A DNA stretch of 64,000 bases. Source: Boswellia sacra (taxonomy: Eukaryota; Streptophyta; Magnoliopsida; Sapindales; Burseraceae). The translations under genes were made by a program, and so were the position numbers. Of the stretch, positions 51,356 to 63,085 are shown piece after piece. Within the stretch, counting starts at the first letter, position 1. Each line of letters starts with the position of its first letter. The notes beneath the pieces are model-generated. The model made no database searches and was not told the DNA's origin. It saw nothing but the letters and a program-made list of their open reading frames with translations. Location of the stretch: contig SNVD02009802.1 of NCBI GenBank assembly GCA_013180625.2, positions 356,139 through 420,138 on the forward strand, given 5' to 3'.

Positions 51356-51612
51356 CCCTGAACTTTCTCCCCCACACCACCCCACCACACTCCCCCCCTT
51401 CTAACCACACAGCACCACCACCCCACCCCAGCCCACCCAAACCCCCGCCCGCCATAACCCCACAACCCCACCCCCCACACCCCCCACCACCCCACCACAA
51501 ACCCCCCCACCCACACAACATACCTCCCCATCCCCCCCACCTCAAACCCCTCACCCCACCCCCCCCCCCCCCCACCCCCCCCCCCCCCCCAACCAAAAAA
51601 AAAAAAAAAAAG
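51356..51612. repeat. Strand-asymmetric C-rich low-complexity tract ending in poly-A
   Basis: For about 240 bp the plus strand contains almost only C and A (cccaccacaccc words), with G nearly absent. Runs of 9-15 C lie at 51555-51592, and the tract ends in 18 A at ~51594-51611. The Gly- and Pro-rich open frames on the two strands are artefacts. The minus strand has repeated G runs, so G-quadruplexes (and i-motifs on the plus strand) are possible. Confidence 0.85.
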
Positions 51613-52499
51613 CATATCCACGTATATATAAAGTTAGCCGAATACCAAAGCCTATGTATTTTCCCACCAAAACTGGATATATATAATTTAATTCAATGAA
51701 GCATATATACTCATGGCCATTTATATATTAATAATTAACACCAACCACTTTTTTTTTTTGCCTCGATGAATCAACTTCCCGCCGTGTCTACAGAGTTTAT
51801 TTTAATTTGTTTACTTCTTTTTAAGTGAATAATAATTTCCATGCATGTTTAATAAAAAATAAATAAATGAATAAATAAGCATGAGTTGGAAGTTTCCTCT
51901 AGCGATTCCATTTCGAAATGATGTAGCTAGCTCTTTATCTTATATGAAAAGAATGTTAGAAGTATTCTGAGGAACGTAGCGATCAATGCCTATGATCGGT
52001 TACTTATCAACTACTCTCTACATAATTCATAAGTGCCGGTCTCCATAACATGTATCATCTCATCACGATATATGGTTTCTCCTAAACCCTCGTCCCACGG
52101 TTTCTCCATTTAATTTCACTAAAAATTTATAAATTAAATAATAATTTTATGAATCATTCAAATTAATTAAATTAAGACTTTAAAGCAATCTATACAAGAG
52201 GCAGTAATTTAGTTTCTATAATATAATTATTTTATTATTAACAATTTATTCATAAATCTATCGGCTTAATATAACACGTTATTATGTCATTGTTTTATTT
52301 CTATATTATGAGTTTAATTGCTATATTATTGTTGAAGAAATATAAGAAAAGCTTTATATGTGTTTCTGAAATAATTTTTCTCTATTTTTTTATTTGCAAA
52401 ATACGAAATATTTTCTAAAAGTAGTACCACTGCCGCTACTAGTTTTGAAATTTAGTTTATATGGTTTCGTAAATTACATTCAAATTTAGATTACAATTT
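51613..52499. other. AT-rich intergenic DNA
   Basis: No gene was seen. Positions 52330-52460 resemble part of the repeat at 56690-56800 (aaaaagc/gctttttatatgt then cgaaat), a possible third, truncated copy of that repeat. Confidence 0.4.
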
Positions 52500-53945
52500 T
52501 AAGGAAGGCTAGTAGACAGAAAGCAGTGATCTGAGGGCCATATCGATACCCAGATCCATTTATGAGGCGTGGTGTCGAAACCTACATATGGTTCTTCTAA
52601 GCCAACCCAACCCCACGTCTAGTTTCTCTCTCAAGCCCAAGGATCACGGGAATGACTTGATCCACTAGTTTGAAGCCCAACTAACACCCAGTGCCCAACC
52701 ACTAGCCTCCAACAACTTCAGGTCAAATAACAAGCTTGCCTTCAACCCATAAATCTCCCTATGTCCAATGATTCAATGCAAAGACCCATAACTACGCAAG
52801 AGGCTTAACCGACATATGAGGAAACTAGTGGGTCACATGTCTAAGTGGCCAAAGCAGTGGATCTATGCTTCCAAGCCCCAAACCAAATTTATGTTTGCTT
52901 TCTTTTCTAGCCTTTATTCATTTTACCCAATCAAATTAATATTTTACCGGTCCAAATTTATTTTCATGGCCTAATTGGTTTTGGATCCAGATATCTTTCG
53001 TCTAAATCTGTGCAAGAGGCCCAATCCACATCATATTTAAATCAATGGGTTACTAAGTGATGATCCAATAATTTGTGGTCTTTTGCCCCAAATTCTATTG
53101 GATCCTTTATAGATTGGTTTGTTATTTGTTCAACGAAAACAAGGCCCATATAATGAGCAAACCAACGAATTGTTGGAATCTAATCAATTGTTCCAAGGCC
53201 TTTTCTAGTGGCCTGTTAACCCATATTATTTTGACTACTTTATTGTCCATAATTCTATTGGACCCCTTTCTAAGCCCAGATCTGCAAGTGAGACTTGGAA
53301 AGTTAACCACATCATTAGTAATTTAGTCGATTTTTCATCGAGGCCTACGTACTCATCATTGGTTGAGTTTTCTTAATGGCATCTGACCGGGGCCGGATAG
53401 TTGGGTGCTTAGAACCAGAACAAACCCAATTAAACATAGATCATTGGTCTGAACTTTGTAGGCCCAAAGACAAAGACAATCCTCTATCGTCACCACTGGA
53501 CTAATATTGCTTTTCCGTTCAGTGGGTTAGATTGAAAATACATATGCATATACTTATATATAATTTTTTAAAAATAAGAAATTATATTAATTTATTAATT
53601 ACATCTTTTTTTTTTCAAAAAACTCTTTCTTGGTTTTTTATAATATATATACACATACACAAGTTTAATTGTTAAAAATTGTTAAATGTAAATACTCCAT
53701 TAAATTAATTATTTGATTTTTATATTAAGATTTTGTTACTGCAACATTTTTATTTAAGGAATATAAAAAGAACTTTATGAGAATTTTCAGACTTGGCTAC
53801 TGTCTACTTTTAAATTTGTAAATATGAAATATTATTGTGTACAAATTAATGCCCCAGCGATTTGAAGAAATTTATATTTACATGGATTCGAACCTCAAAT
53901 TTTCTTAAATTACGTACGCAATTATTGGCTCATAATTCAAGTGCA
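52500..53945. repeat. Diverged dispersed repeat, copy 1
   Basis: From ~52980 this stretch aligns with 55790-56880. Shared blocks include ggactttctaat/aattctattggacc near 53250, ggcatctgacc/ggcatctaacc and agatcattggtctg near 53440, tcaccactggactaata near 53495, and the AT-rich end taaatgtaaatact...aaatatgaaatatt near 53690-53840. The left part (52500-52980) is rich in gcccaa words. There is no coding capacity; a retroelement LTR or other repeat is likely. Confidence 0.6.
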
Positions 53946-54203
53946 GTCGCATGCTACCAACGTCTAAGAGGTAAAAAGTGATTTTTGAGAGAGTGAACCG
54001 GGTTCGGTTTTGTTATTGGATTAGGTTGGCTGCATATAAGTATTAATAAATAGTTTTTTTCCGTCCCAATTTTTTATCTCATTAACCCCCATCTCAATAT
54101 TGAATAAGAACATAAGACATAATTCAACAAAAACTCTTAATTCCTCTTTATAATCTCTATCATTTTTTCTATTTTCTCTCAAATACATTCAATAACTAAA
54201 CTC

Positions 54204-54205
<2 letters not shown>

Positions 54206-54256
<51 letters not shown>
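54206..54256. repeat. (TC)n microsatellite
   Basis: About 25 TC units. Confidence 0.95.
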
Positions 54257-54260
<4 letters not shown>

Positions 54261-54761
54261 ACATGCGCCATCCATATCTCTGTCTTCCATTTCTATATTT
54301 TTTCTTTTCATATTTATTAAAATTTATATATCTTTCTTTATTTTTAAATTTCAATCACTGATCAAATACATATCAAATCATCAAATTTTCTTTATTTTTC
54401 TCCTAAGAAATATTTGATTGATTTTTTTTTTTGTATGAGTTTGGGGAATTTAATAATATATGATAACAAATTGATTAATATTAAGTCCATCACTTTTTCT
54501 TTTTTACGTGTCATTGATAGTTAAAAAAGATTGAAAAAAATTAAAGACTATTAAGATTAAATAATAATTTAACTAGAAATTCAATAATAATTTTATTAAC
54601 CTTGTATCAAATAAGAAGTAGATGAGATAAAAAAAGAAAATTAATCGAAGATTAAATGAGAATTTAATTAAGCTTACCATAAAGATATTTAAAATTAATT
54701 TGAGTTTGTTGATAAATTATCTAAATTATAATTTTACTCTTACTAAATAAGAGGCGGGAGC

Positions 54762-55589
54762 CAGTGGCGGACCTAGGATTTTATCTTAGAGGAGGCACCT
54801 TTGATGTTTTAAAATTAATGTTTAAAAAAAATCTTAATAGTATAAAAGAAATTATTTGAAAAAAGAATAGATATAGATATACAGGAGACATAATAAATCC
54901 TCTTTCAAAAATAAATAATCCTAATACAATAATCAAAGTATAAAATACTAATACTTTATAATTTATTTTATAAATGCATATTAGTGTTATCATTGACAAG
55001 TATTTATATTTAAAAAATGTTGCATAATTACGTTATTATCATATATGAAAAAATATTTATAATTTTATATTAGCATTATAATCCAAAATTTGAGCTCTAT
55101 GTTCGAAATTTGTAAACAAACATTTACATTAGTTTCAAGATAACTTCATATTGAATTGTTAACATTTTTCTTATATATGATGATATCAACTTAAAAAAGA
55201 ATTTTCCTTTAAAACATCTCTCCATTTTTTTTTTCTCAAAATCATTAATTTATAATAACCATTAAATTTTACCCAAAAAGGTTACAAATGCATAAACATA
55301 ATAAGAAGACTCAATCATAGTTTTTATTTTTAAAAGAAGTTTACTAATTTTTACACTAATTGCTCTATATAAATTATAAAGAGAAAGAAATAATACAAAT
55401 ATGATATGTAATACAGTTATAGAAATATAAGTTTGATAGCCTACTAATTTAAAAAAGAAAAACAATTTAAAAACTATTGTTCAAAAAGGGTGTAATTGTA
55501 AACTATAAGAAATAAGGAAGTAAACGGAATTTTTCAAAGTTTCAGAAGGGGCCCAGGCCCCCTTGGGTCCCTTCTTGAGTCCGCTTCTG
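54762..55589. mobile_element. hAT-like MITE, 828 bp, with imperfect 8-bp target duplication
   Basis: The left end cagtggcggacctagga matches the reverse complement of the right end, cagaagcggactcaaga, with a few changes. Ends starting CAG(t/a)(g/a)GCGGA are usual in plant hAT MITEs. The flanks gcgggagc (54754-54761) and gccagagc (55590-55597) agree at 6 of 8 bases. The right subterminal region is GC-rich (ggcccaggcccccttggg) and the interior AT-rich. It has no transposase. Confidence 0.75.
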
Positions 55590-55659
55590 GCCAGAGCTAA
55601 CGAGATAAAAAATGAAGGCTTAATAGAACTACTCAAATATTAATTATATTGTATCAAAT

Positions 55660-56885
55660 TGATTTGGCAGGGCTAAGGGCATTGGGTTAGCCGACGGCTA
55701 AGTTGGTTGGCTTACGGCTGGGCTTAGGGCTTCGACTTGGGATAGTTACTGTTTCTTAATCTGGGTGGGGCAATATCAGAGGCCTAAATCAAATCTAAGT
55801 AAACAAGGGGCTACTGGATTATGATCCAATAATCTAGGACCCACTCATAACGGGCTTTGACCCCATATTTATATCCTCTATTTTTTTATCCAATTTTGTT
55901 AACCCCTTTATTAAGCCTAGATTCACTAGTCATTGGATAAATGAATCGAGGCCCAGAAGTGGCCTAACCCACTTAATGAGCAAACCGATGAGTTATTAGA
56001 TTCTGATCCAATCATCTAGGGCCTGTCATAAGTGGGCTTTTAACCCAAATTATTATTGACCTCTTAATTGTCCAGAATTCTATTGGACCAATATTTTAAG
56101 GGAATGATTTAAGCCCACATCTATAAGAGGTGTTTAATCAACATCATTATTAAGTTATTGGACTTTCTAATGAGCCCTACGTCCGCACAATATATGTTGG
56201 ATTTATCTTCATGGCATCTAACCCTGCCAGATAGCCCTTTCCACCCACCTATGATTGGGTTTTAAACATAACAAATCCAATTCAATATAGATCATTGATC
56301 TATGCTTTTTAGGGCCTAATCCTATATCATCGCCACTGGACTAGCAATTTATTTTCATTCTAGTGACATCAATTTTTTCAACTTTTATAAATATTTTTGA
56401 ATATTCCTCTTGAACTATTTAAAGTATAAAAAGAAATAAAGATAAGTTAATAAATAAGAAAATGAAAATATAGCGCTTAATTTGAAAAATAATAAAATAC
56501 TTGATTGATTAATAGAATATAATTTTTTTATTATTTAAAATGAGAAAATTTTTAATATCTTTGGGCTTAAGTTCTATGTAAAAAAAATATTGGATTTTTT
56601 AAAAGATTATAGGTTTAATAGTTAATTTTTTTTAAATGTAAATACTTCACCAAATTAATTAGTTTATTCTTATATTAAGACTTTTTAATTGCAATATTTT
56701 TGTTTAAGAAATGTAAAAAGAGCTTTTTATATGTTTCCGAAATGATATCGAGTGCTTCAAAATTTGTAATTATGAAATATTGTATACAAACAATGCCATT
56801 GTTACTGCTTCTGAAAAAATTTATATTCCATGAATCCATCCGAATGTAAAATTTTCCTAAATAGTGTGTAATTGTGACCATAGAG
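55660..56885. repeat. Diverged dispersed repeat, copy 2
   Basis: Counterpart of 52980-53945, offset by ~2.9 kb, in the same orientation. It includes ggcatctaaccctgcc (56212), agatcattgatct (56290), tcgccactggactagc (56330) and aaatttgtaattatgaaatatt (56760). Confidence 0.6.
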
Positions 56886-57521
56886 ATAGAGTAATATACA
56901 GGTCTTAATTTTTTTTTTCACAAATGAAGCTATTTGCACCCCGGTTATATATTGCTCTATTTGAGATTTAAAGGTGATGGATAGTTAAGCGTAATGTAAG
57001 AAAAAAATAATAAAATAAATCAACACATGAGATTTTACATGATTCGGTGAGAAAACCTGCGTCCATGGGTAACTTGAGCTGCAATTCACTAAATTTCTTT
57101 TGTTTACAAGACTCAGGAACGTTTATAGTGGTGAGTAATCCCCATGAGTGACTAAGCTCCATCTTTGACTTGACAACTGGCTAGAGAAGGCTTGGGGTAG
57201 ACTCCCTTTCATGCATTGACCTAATCTATTTAAACTATTTTATCAAGAACTCAACTCTAGTAATACTGTGTACTTAGTATTGCTGCTCACTTAACAAAAC
57301 ACTGGGAATAATAACATAACAAATGAACTAGTTATAGACACATGTAAGTACTCATGGCATTAAGCCTCACACGACTTATAACACTCAACAAAAGCTCACA
57401 ACGTTGTACACAAACATGATAGATATTGAAAGATGCACACAACTTGCTTTCCTTGAATAAGATTCAAATTGCGTGATTTGCAAGTTGTGCTAGCAGCTTT
57501 TTATATAGTGTTCTTCGTTTT
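56886..57521. other. Intergenic DNA with a probable LTR-retrotransposon remnant
   Basis: Positions ~57020-57120 (tacatgattcggtgagaaaacctgcgtcc, shortened here) resemble the 'acgtggttcgg...acctacgtcc' stretch common in plant Copia-type LTRs, as I remember it. No second copy or frame is present. Confidence 0.4.
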
Positions 57522-58935
57522 TGATGCGTTCGAAACTAGCAAATATACTAGTCGCACAAGTAATAAAGTGATAAGTAAGATATCGTTCCCACGAGGATTG
57601 ATTCTAATTGAATTTGTTATTTCCAGCAACAATAAACTAAACAGGGGGGATTTTTGTTGAATGATTTACTAAATGAAATAAGAATGCAAGTAAAGAATAA
57701 CAAAACAGAAAGTAAATTTGAATGAAAAATCAATGGGAGAAAGCTGGTTAAGGGATCCTTCTCTACCACAAGATATGGATTTGCGAATTAATTGTAGAAT
57801 TGTCATCTAATTACAGCATTGAAGTTATCAACCGTAGATAATAACAAGCTCTATTACCCAAATCTTTCCTTACTTTGTTGTTAAATAAAAGAAGCTCTTT
57901 ATTTAATCTCTATCCATTAAAACAACCTAGAACAAGCTCTCTGAGTTTAATTCAATGGATGCATTATGATAAGAAAGATAGGTTGATCTAAGCAATAAAC
58001 ACACAAGCTCGGATTATTTAACTTAGGTTATATTCTCCAATTGTAATCTCTGATCACAATTTTGCTACTAATGATTAGAAATTCAAGACAATTACGGATC
58101 AAGATTTCTAGTCTAGCAATAAATCACAACCAGATTATATACAGTTGGCCACTCAAATACAATCAGCAAGCAATCATAAGCATTAAATATGGGAGAATAC
58201 AAGCAACTTCAATTAGAGAATTGGATAACAATTCCTTACACAATCAACTTACAAAAACCATATCAGGGGCTTTGAAATCACCCTCAACCAATTCAGATTC
58301 AGTTACACATGTTTAAGAACGTGGTAAATACAATACAACATGGAGACATTCCAGAAAATGAAAGGGAAGGGAAAAACTTAGCAAATTTGATGTAATTCTC
58401 TTTGGATTGTAGTTCTTCCTCTTTCCAAGCTTCCTTTCTCCTTCAAGAACTCCAAGAGATGAAAGAATTCCAGAGCTGCAGCCTCCACCACGTTCTCCCC
58501 TCTTCAAGTTATCAAAATAAAACCCTAAAATGTGTTTAAATACTCTGTTACAGTGAATTGCTACAGTGCCCCGTATTATACATGCTACAGTGACTTGTGG
58601 AATCATATTTCTATACATCTCACACTGTTTTGATTACAACTTTTGGTACACTGAATGGATTTATAAACCGTAAAGTTCTCAAGAAAATAGACTTCGAGAG
58701 CTTTCCAACGGTATATAACATGTCATCGGGTTCATTGTATATCAATACAATTAAATCCGAGAAGATCACTGACTAGCAGAGGTGAAAATGAAGGGTTTTA
58801 CTCCATTTTTGTGCAAGTTGCTCCAAAACTCCTACAAACATCAAAACCACACAAAAACATAAAAAATACCAAGGAATATAGCAAAGAAACATGGACGAAT
58901 TGATATAAAAGTAATACATAAATAGACACCTATCA
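57522..58935 (-). repeat. 3' LTR of the Gypsy element (~1.41 kb)
   Basis: It has inverted ends tgat...atca (plus strand tgatgcgttc... to ...cacctatca). Near its plus-strand left end it contains gtaagatatcgttcccacga, a signature widespread in plant Gypsy LTRs. On the minus strand it is preceded directly by the polypurine tract. Only one LTR is in view, so borders rest on these ends and the tract. Confidence 0.75.
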
Positions 58936-58950
58936 AATTCCCCCACACTT
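58936..58950 (-). other. Polypurine tract of the Gypsy element
   Basis: The minus strand reads aagtgtgggggaatt immediately before the LTR. Similar tracts (aagtgtgggggt and aagtgtggggga) recur at 59569-59580 and 59666-59678. Confidence 0.75.
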
Positions 58951-60870
58951 AGACTTTGCTAGTCCTCGAGCAACTAAAATGATACGAAACAAAACTAAAC
59001 CGAAACAGAATCAAAGAAAAATTAAAACACACAAATGCTTCAACTTGCAAATAGGCCTCAAAGATTGTACTTAATTATAACCCAAGGAAAACTTCAAAAT
59101 AATGCACTTGATCAACAATTTTATCTCAAATATTAGTTTCGCTTCACTTCAATTCCTCAAGTATGTGTGTGTAGAGCCATTCTCACCTAATCACTTGTAA
59201 CCCGGATGAGTTTATGCTTAAAAATGAATCATATTTAATAGTGAAGATGTGTGTATAAATGAACTCCATAGGCCTGCTTTTCAAGTCACTCTCCACTAAT
59301 GTAGACATGTACAACACCAAGGATCAAGTAGGACTTTATTAAGCTTGTAACGTTTGGCTTGGGTGAAGGTATAATCAAGGATAATAATTTGGCTCAAATC
59401 ACCCACAAACACATAAATCATTCAAGATTATGTAGAGCTCAACCTTATAACACAACTTTATTTTACTTCACCAGGTTACTCCCCCAAACTTATTTAGAAT
59501 ACTCAATCTTCTTTTTTTTTCTTTCTTTTTTCTTTCTTTTTTTTTTGTAGAAAACAAAAGAAACTACACCCCCACACTTCGTTGTTTCATTCTTTTCAAG
59601 AACACCCAAGGGTATAGAACTCTTTTTCTTTTCTTTTTTTCTTTTTTTTTTAACTGCAATTCTACTCCCCCACACTTAAACAATACATTGTCCTCAATGT
59701 TTAAGTACGTGGAAGATAAGTAAAATTTTTTTTTTACAAACATAATAAAACTCACTTGCATTGCTCATGGCACAATCCAACCTCCTCTAACTTCCCAAAA
59801 CCAGAACATAGCTCAAAATGTATTGCGAATGATTTACATGCTCATAGGTAAGGGATAAACTGTTTGGAACAAATTCAATGGAGGTTAGGAAATCTTTTAG
59901 TGAGTTAACAAAGAAAAAGGTTTACAGAGGCTCAAAGGGGTAACTAGGGATCAATTTCAGTCAAGGTTGGCTATTAAGGCTAAAACGGTCCAAAGATGGC
60001 CTAAATCATTTCCCCAATGTTGCACAGTCTAGGATTTCGCCTCGAGTGACCATCAAACAAGTTCTAGAATTCATTGAAATCTGAAGAAACATTTAAATTA
60101 CATAAACTTTCTCTAAGTGAACAAATAACTCAGTGATAATAGCTCAGTGCTCAATGTTGCGCAAGGAATCAAAAGCAAAGCGAAAACCAATAAACATTTC
60201 AAGCACACAGATCCATGCATCATTTATCATTTTTCCAAGAGTTATTCTTAATTCAATCATTATCTTATCATCGACCCACAAAATGCAAGAAAAGAGGTAC
60301 GTGGCGTTGTTACACCTGAGTCAAGATTGTATATTTCAACAATCCTAAGGACCAGTAGCCCGCAGACTTAAGGTTTCCAGCCTATATACCTTTATTATGA
60401 AAGAACAAAACAAGAAACAAGACACTTCAAACAACATGAAATAAACAAACTACAGATTTATTGAGAGAGAATGCGTTTCAAGAGTTAAGAAAACCCCATA
60501 TTCTGCCATTCTCAGGTTTTTCCACAATTTTTTTTTCCAATCGAAACTGATAAAGACAAAAACACACAACAACTCGAAATTACATAAAACTAAACTTACT
60601 CAGAAAATAATAAAGTCCAACAAATCAGCAAACACAAACAAGTCAGTTAGAATGGGTCTAAAAAGTTTAGAAGTTAGCCTCCTTATTCAGCCATTATGGA
60701 TTAAAGAAATCCAGAATGCGTTTCAAGAGAACTTGAACTTTTTAAGCCACCACTCTAAAAGCCAAGATTAGAAAATATTACCTGGGACAAAAGAAACAAC
60801 CTAAAAAAAAACTCAAATAAACACAATAAAAAGAAAGCAAATGAAAACAAAGCAAACCAGCTGATAGAGA
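58951..60870 (-). other. 3' spacer of the Gypsy element
   Basis: Non-coding DNA with pyrimidine-rich (plus strand) runs near 59505-59545 and 59620-59652 and two extra polypurine-like tracts. Long 3' spacers are typical of Athila/Tat-type elements. No env-like frame is visible. Confidence 0.5.
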
Positions 60871-61519
60871 TTACAGATGGAGCGTTAAATCCAGTTTACG
60901 CCTCTTATTGCCTTCTCCAAACCAATCTATCTGAGATATTGTTGGATCAGGCGAATAGACGAATGCTTGTAATTTGTCAATTAACTCCTCTGCAGTTGAA
61001 GCTGTAACCAGGATTTGCCTCGCCGACTGTGAGATGAAGTTTTTTTCTACTGCTTGATCAAGAAAAGACAACAAACCATCAAAAAATTATTGACATTTAA
61101 CAAACCAATGGGTTTCCGATGGATGTTTAGCTGTGCCCAAGAGGTGATTTGAAATATCTCCTCTCATGTACCATAACCACCGGGCAAAGCTATAAATGCA
61201 TCAGATTTAATGACCATATGTGCAATACGCTCATGCGTACTAGAAACCTGTAACTCTTCCCCCATGGTGTTGCCTACAATATCTCGCACAGCTAATGGTT
61301 TAGGAATAATGCCGAGAACTTTACTTCCTCCCAAGGATGCAGCTGTCGACACACACCCCATTAACCCAAGACTACCCCCTCCATAAATCAAATGAATACC
61401 CTCGCAGCTAATGTCCTACCAAGATCAAGAGCTGCTGTTGTAAACTCTCAATCTTTACCAAATTGCGATCCACAAAATACGCATATATTTTGGAATCGTC
61501 GAATTGGTGTTTTCTCCAT
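60871..61519 (-). pseudogene. LOG: Processed LOG (cytokinin-activating enzyme) pseudogene inside the Gypsy element
   Basis: From ATG 61519 the minus strand gives ICVFCGSQFGKD, then ALDLGRTLAA, IYGGGSLGLMG, VLGIIPKPL, SDAFIALPGGYGT, SWAQLNIHRKPIGLLNV and LLSFLDQAVEKNFIS, ending at 60871. This is a full-length LOG lysine-decarboxylase-like fold (~216 codons) with the signature PGGYGT and EE. Real LOG genes have several introns; here the coding blocks are continuous, so it came from a spliced RNA. Three breaks are seen: TGA after FGKD (~61450), a 1-base loss near 61397 between LAAR and the IYGGG block, and TGA right after PGGYGT (~61160). Functional LOG converts cytokinin nucleotides to active free bases. 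This copy is dead unless these are sequencing errors. Confidence 0.87.
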
Positions 61520-61659
61520 TTCTAAAAGTGCTCTAAACTTGTGCAAGACAATGATGTACGTTAGGTATTATGCGATTCAAGTGCAAGATAGGTTATAAAA
61601 TGACAATTGAGAATATGCAAAATGGATATATACACACGTAAAACTCTCAAATTTGACAC

Positions 61660-61840
61660 ATGGGGACATAATTTCGGTGGGGGTTGCTCGATGCAGATTT
61701 ATCGCCCCAAAAATTTGAAAAAATGAGATATGCTTTCGGCGAGGTTTGACAAAACCTACACACTTGTCTCCCACGTGAAACATGAAAAATGGAGATATAA
61801 TTTCGGCGGAGGTTGACAAACCTCCACACTTGTCTCACGG
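61660..61840. repeat. Degenerate ~65-bp tandem repeat next to the LOG pseudogene
   Basis: Three units begin atggggacataatttcgg (61660), atgagatatgctttcgg (61723) and atggagatataatttcgg (61789). The last two also share the motif cacacttgtctc. Confidence 0.75.
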
Positions 61841-62066
61841 TGTGCTATATATCCTGGGGTAGTCTATGGTTTGTCAAAAAGAAAACTTGAAATTAAAACA
61901 AACAAAATCAACAAACAACAACAACACAAAAACAACATTGATAATCAGATCAATCGAAACAAGAAAAAAATTTGACAATAACAACACACATTAAAATATA
62001 CAAGTAGTTGTGATTGTGGCTCACATCTTCCTCTGGTTTTACGTCCAGTAACGGCTAAAACTCCTT

Positions 62067-62620
62067 CTATGAGTCGGGGATTTGCTTCCCATCCAGTTTT
62101 CTTATAAACTGGCAAACAGGGTCGTTTTTAGTCAGATTCCCTAGACTATAACACTGCAATTCATCACGAAATTGTGTCCATAGATTAAGCAATTCACGCT
62201 GAACAGGCCACAAGTAATGTGACTCGTAGAGTTAACAAAACATTATCAGCGACTCATTACGCAAAACTATTCTTAATAAATGAACGTTTATCTCGCTCTT
62301 CCCGACACAAAACCTAATGCAATGACAAGTCTGGTCCAATTCCATTCTAGCACATTTATAACATACTTGTAACCTTTTCGCTCTTTGCCTCTTGGCGTAG
62401 TAGCTCTTTCCTAGACCAGACATGAATTTTTCGAGATTAATGTCAGGCTCACCGGACAATCTCACCTTGGCTTCGATAAGCCATCGGATATCCGCAGGCA
62501 GATTTAAGAGCATCAATACCCAAAGTCTAGTCATCCGTACTTATAAATTTTAAACACAACATTTTGAGGAAGTGAAGGAAAATATTTACGAAGGTTCGAC
62601 AGAAAGATATCGGCATCCAT
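62067..62620 (-). pseudogene. Unrecognised coding-like remnant in the Gypsy element
   Basis: On the minus strand a start at 62620 (MDADIFLSNLRKYF) leads by a frameshift near 62535 into a ~155-codon coding-like stretch. It holds LPADIRWLIEAKVRLSGEPD, a Cys-rich CYKCARMELDQTCHC, INVHLLRIVLRNESL, one TAA stop (~62232), then LNLWTQFRDELQCYSLGNL and LDGKQIPDS before the final stop. The composition and Cys/Trp use are those of a real protein, but I recognise no family. It may be a second captured host transcript or a retroelement accessory region. Confidence 0.5.
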
Positions 62621-62643
62621 TGAAGAAGAGAAAATGAGAGATA

Positions 62644-62748
62644 TTACCGATAATGCGATTGAGTTTGTTCTTCTCCCAGATATGCACGTTTCAAACCTTC
62701 GGGCAATGGTTTCAGCTCCCCTTTAGATGTTTCCTCAAGCTGTTGCAC
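62644..62748 (-). pseudogene. Partial Gypsy pol fragment (PR-RT linker type)
   Basis: The minus strand reads ELKPLPEGLKRAYLGEEQT, which matches the linker between protease and reverse transcriptase in plant Gypsy pol ('LKPLP..L.YAFLG' type). The upstream protease frame has its own copy (LELKLLPDYLRHVFLGD at ~63320), so this is a second, separate piece. It ends at TAA 62644. Confidence 0.6.
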
Positions 62749-62979
62749 AAATGAATTTGAAGTACGAAATAATCAAATTAAACAAAAGGAAGGAAAAGAA
62801 AAAAAACAGAAACGAAACTAAAGACACATAAAAGAGATAACAACACAATAACAAACAAAAGTAAAAAAAACAAGTAAAAACAAAAAAAACAAATAAGACA
62901 GATGTCAAAGAGAGATAAAACCTGATCAATTTGATGGCCTACAAAAGGAATCTCCCCGAGACACAAAAATCGATCATTA

Positions 62980-63085
62980 TTACCTTATTTTATTTTTCTT
63001 TTCTTTTTTTAATTTATTTTGTAAAAACATTGGGTTGCCTCTCAATAAGCGCTTGGTTTAACGTCCTCAGCCCGACGTTCGTTCC
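62980..63085 (-). other. Post-integrase-type spacer of the Gypsy element
   Basis: The minus strand reads cgggctgaggacgttaaac and aagcgcttattgagaggcaa, words that in Athila/Tat elements follow the pol stop. Here they abut the protease region, which marks the internal deletion joint near 63080. Confidence 0.6.

Noticed and set aside
51346..51621. Gly/Trp-rich (minus) and Pro-rich (plus) open frames
   Set aside because: They are the translation of the C-rich low-complexity tract and overlap in several frames.
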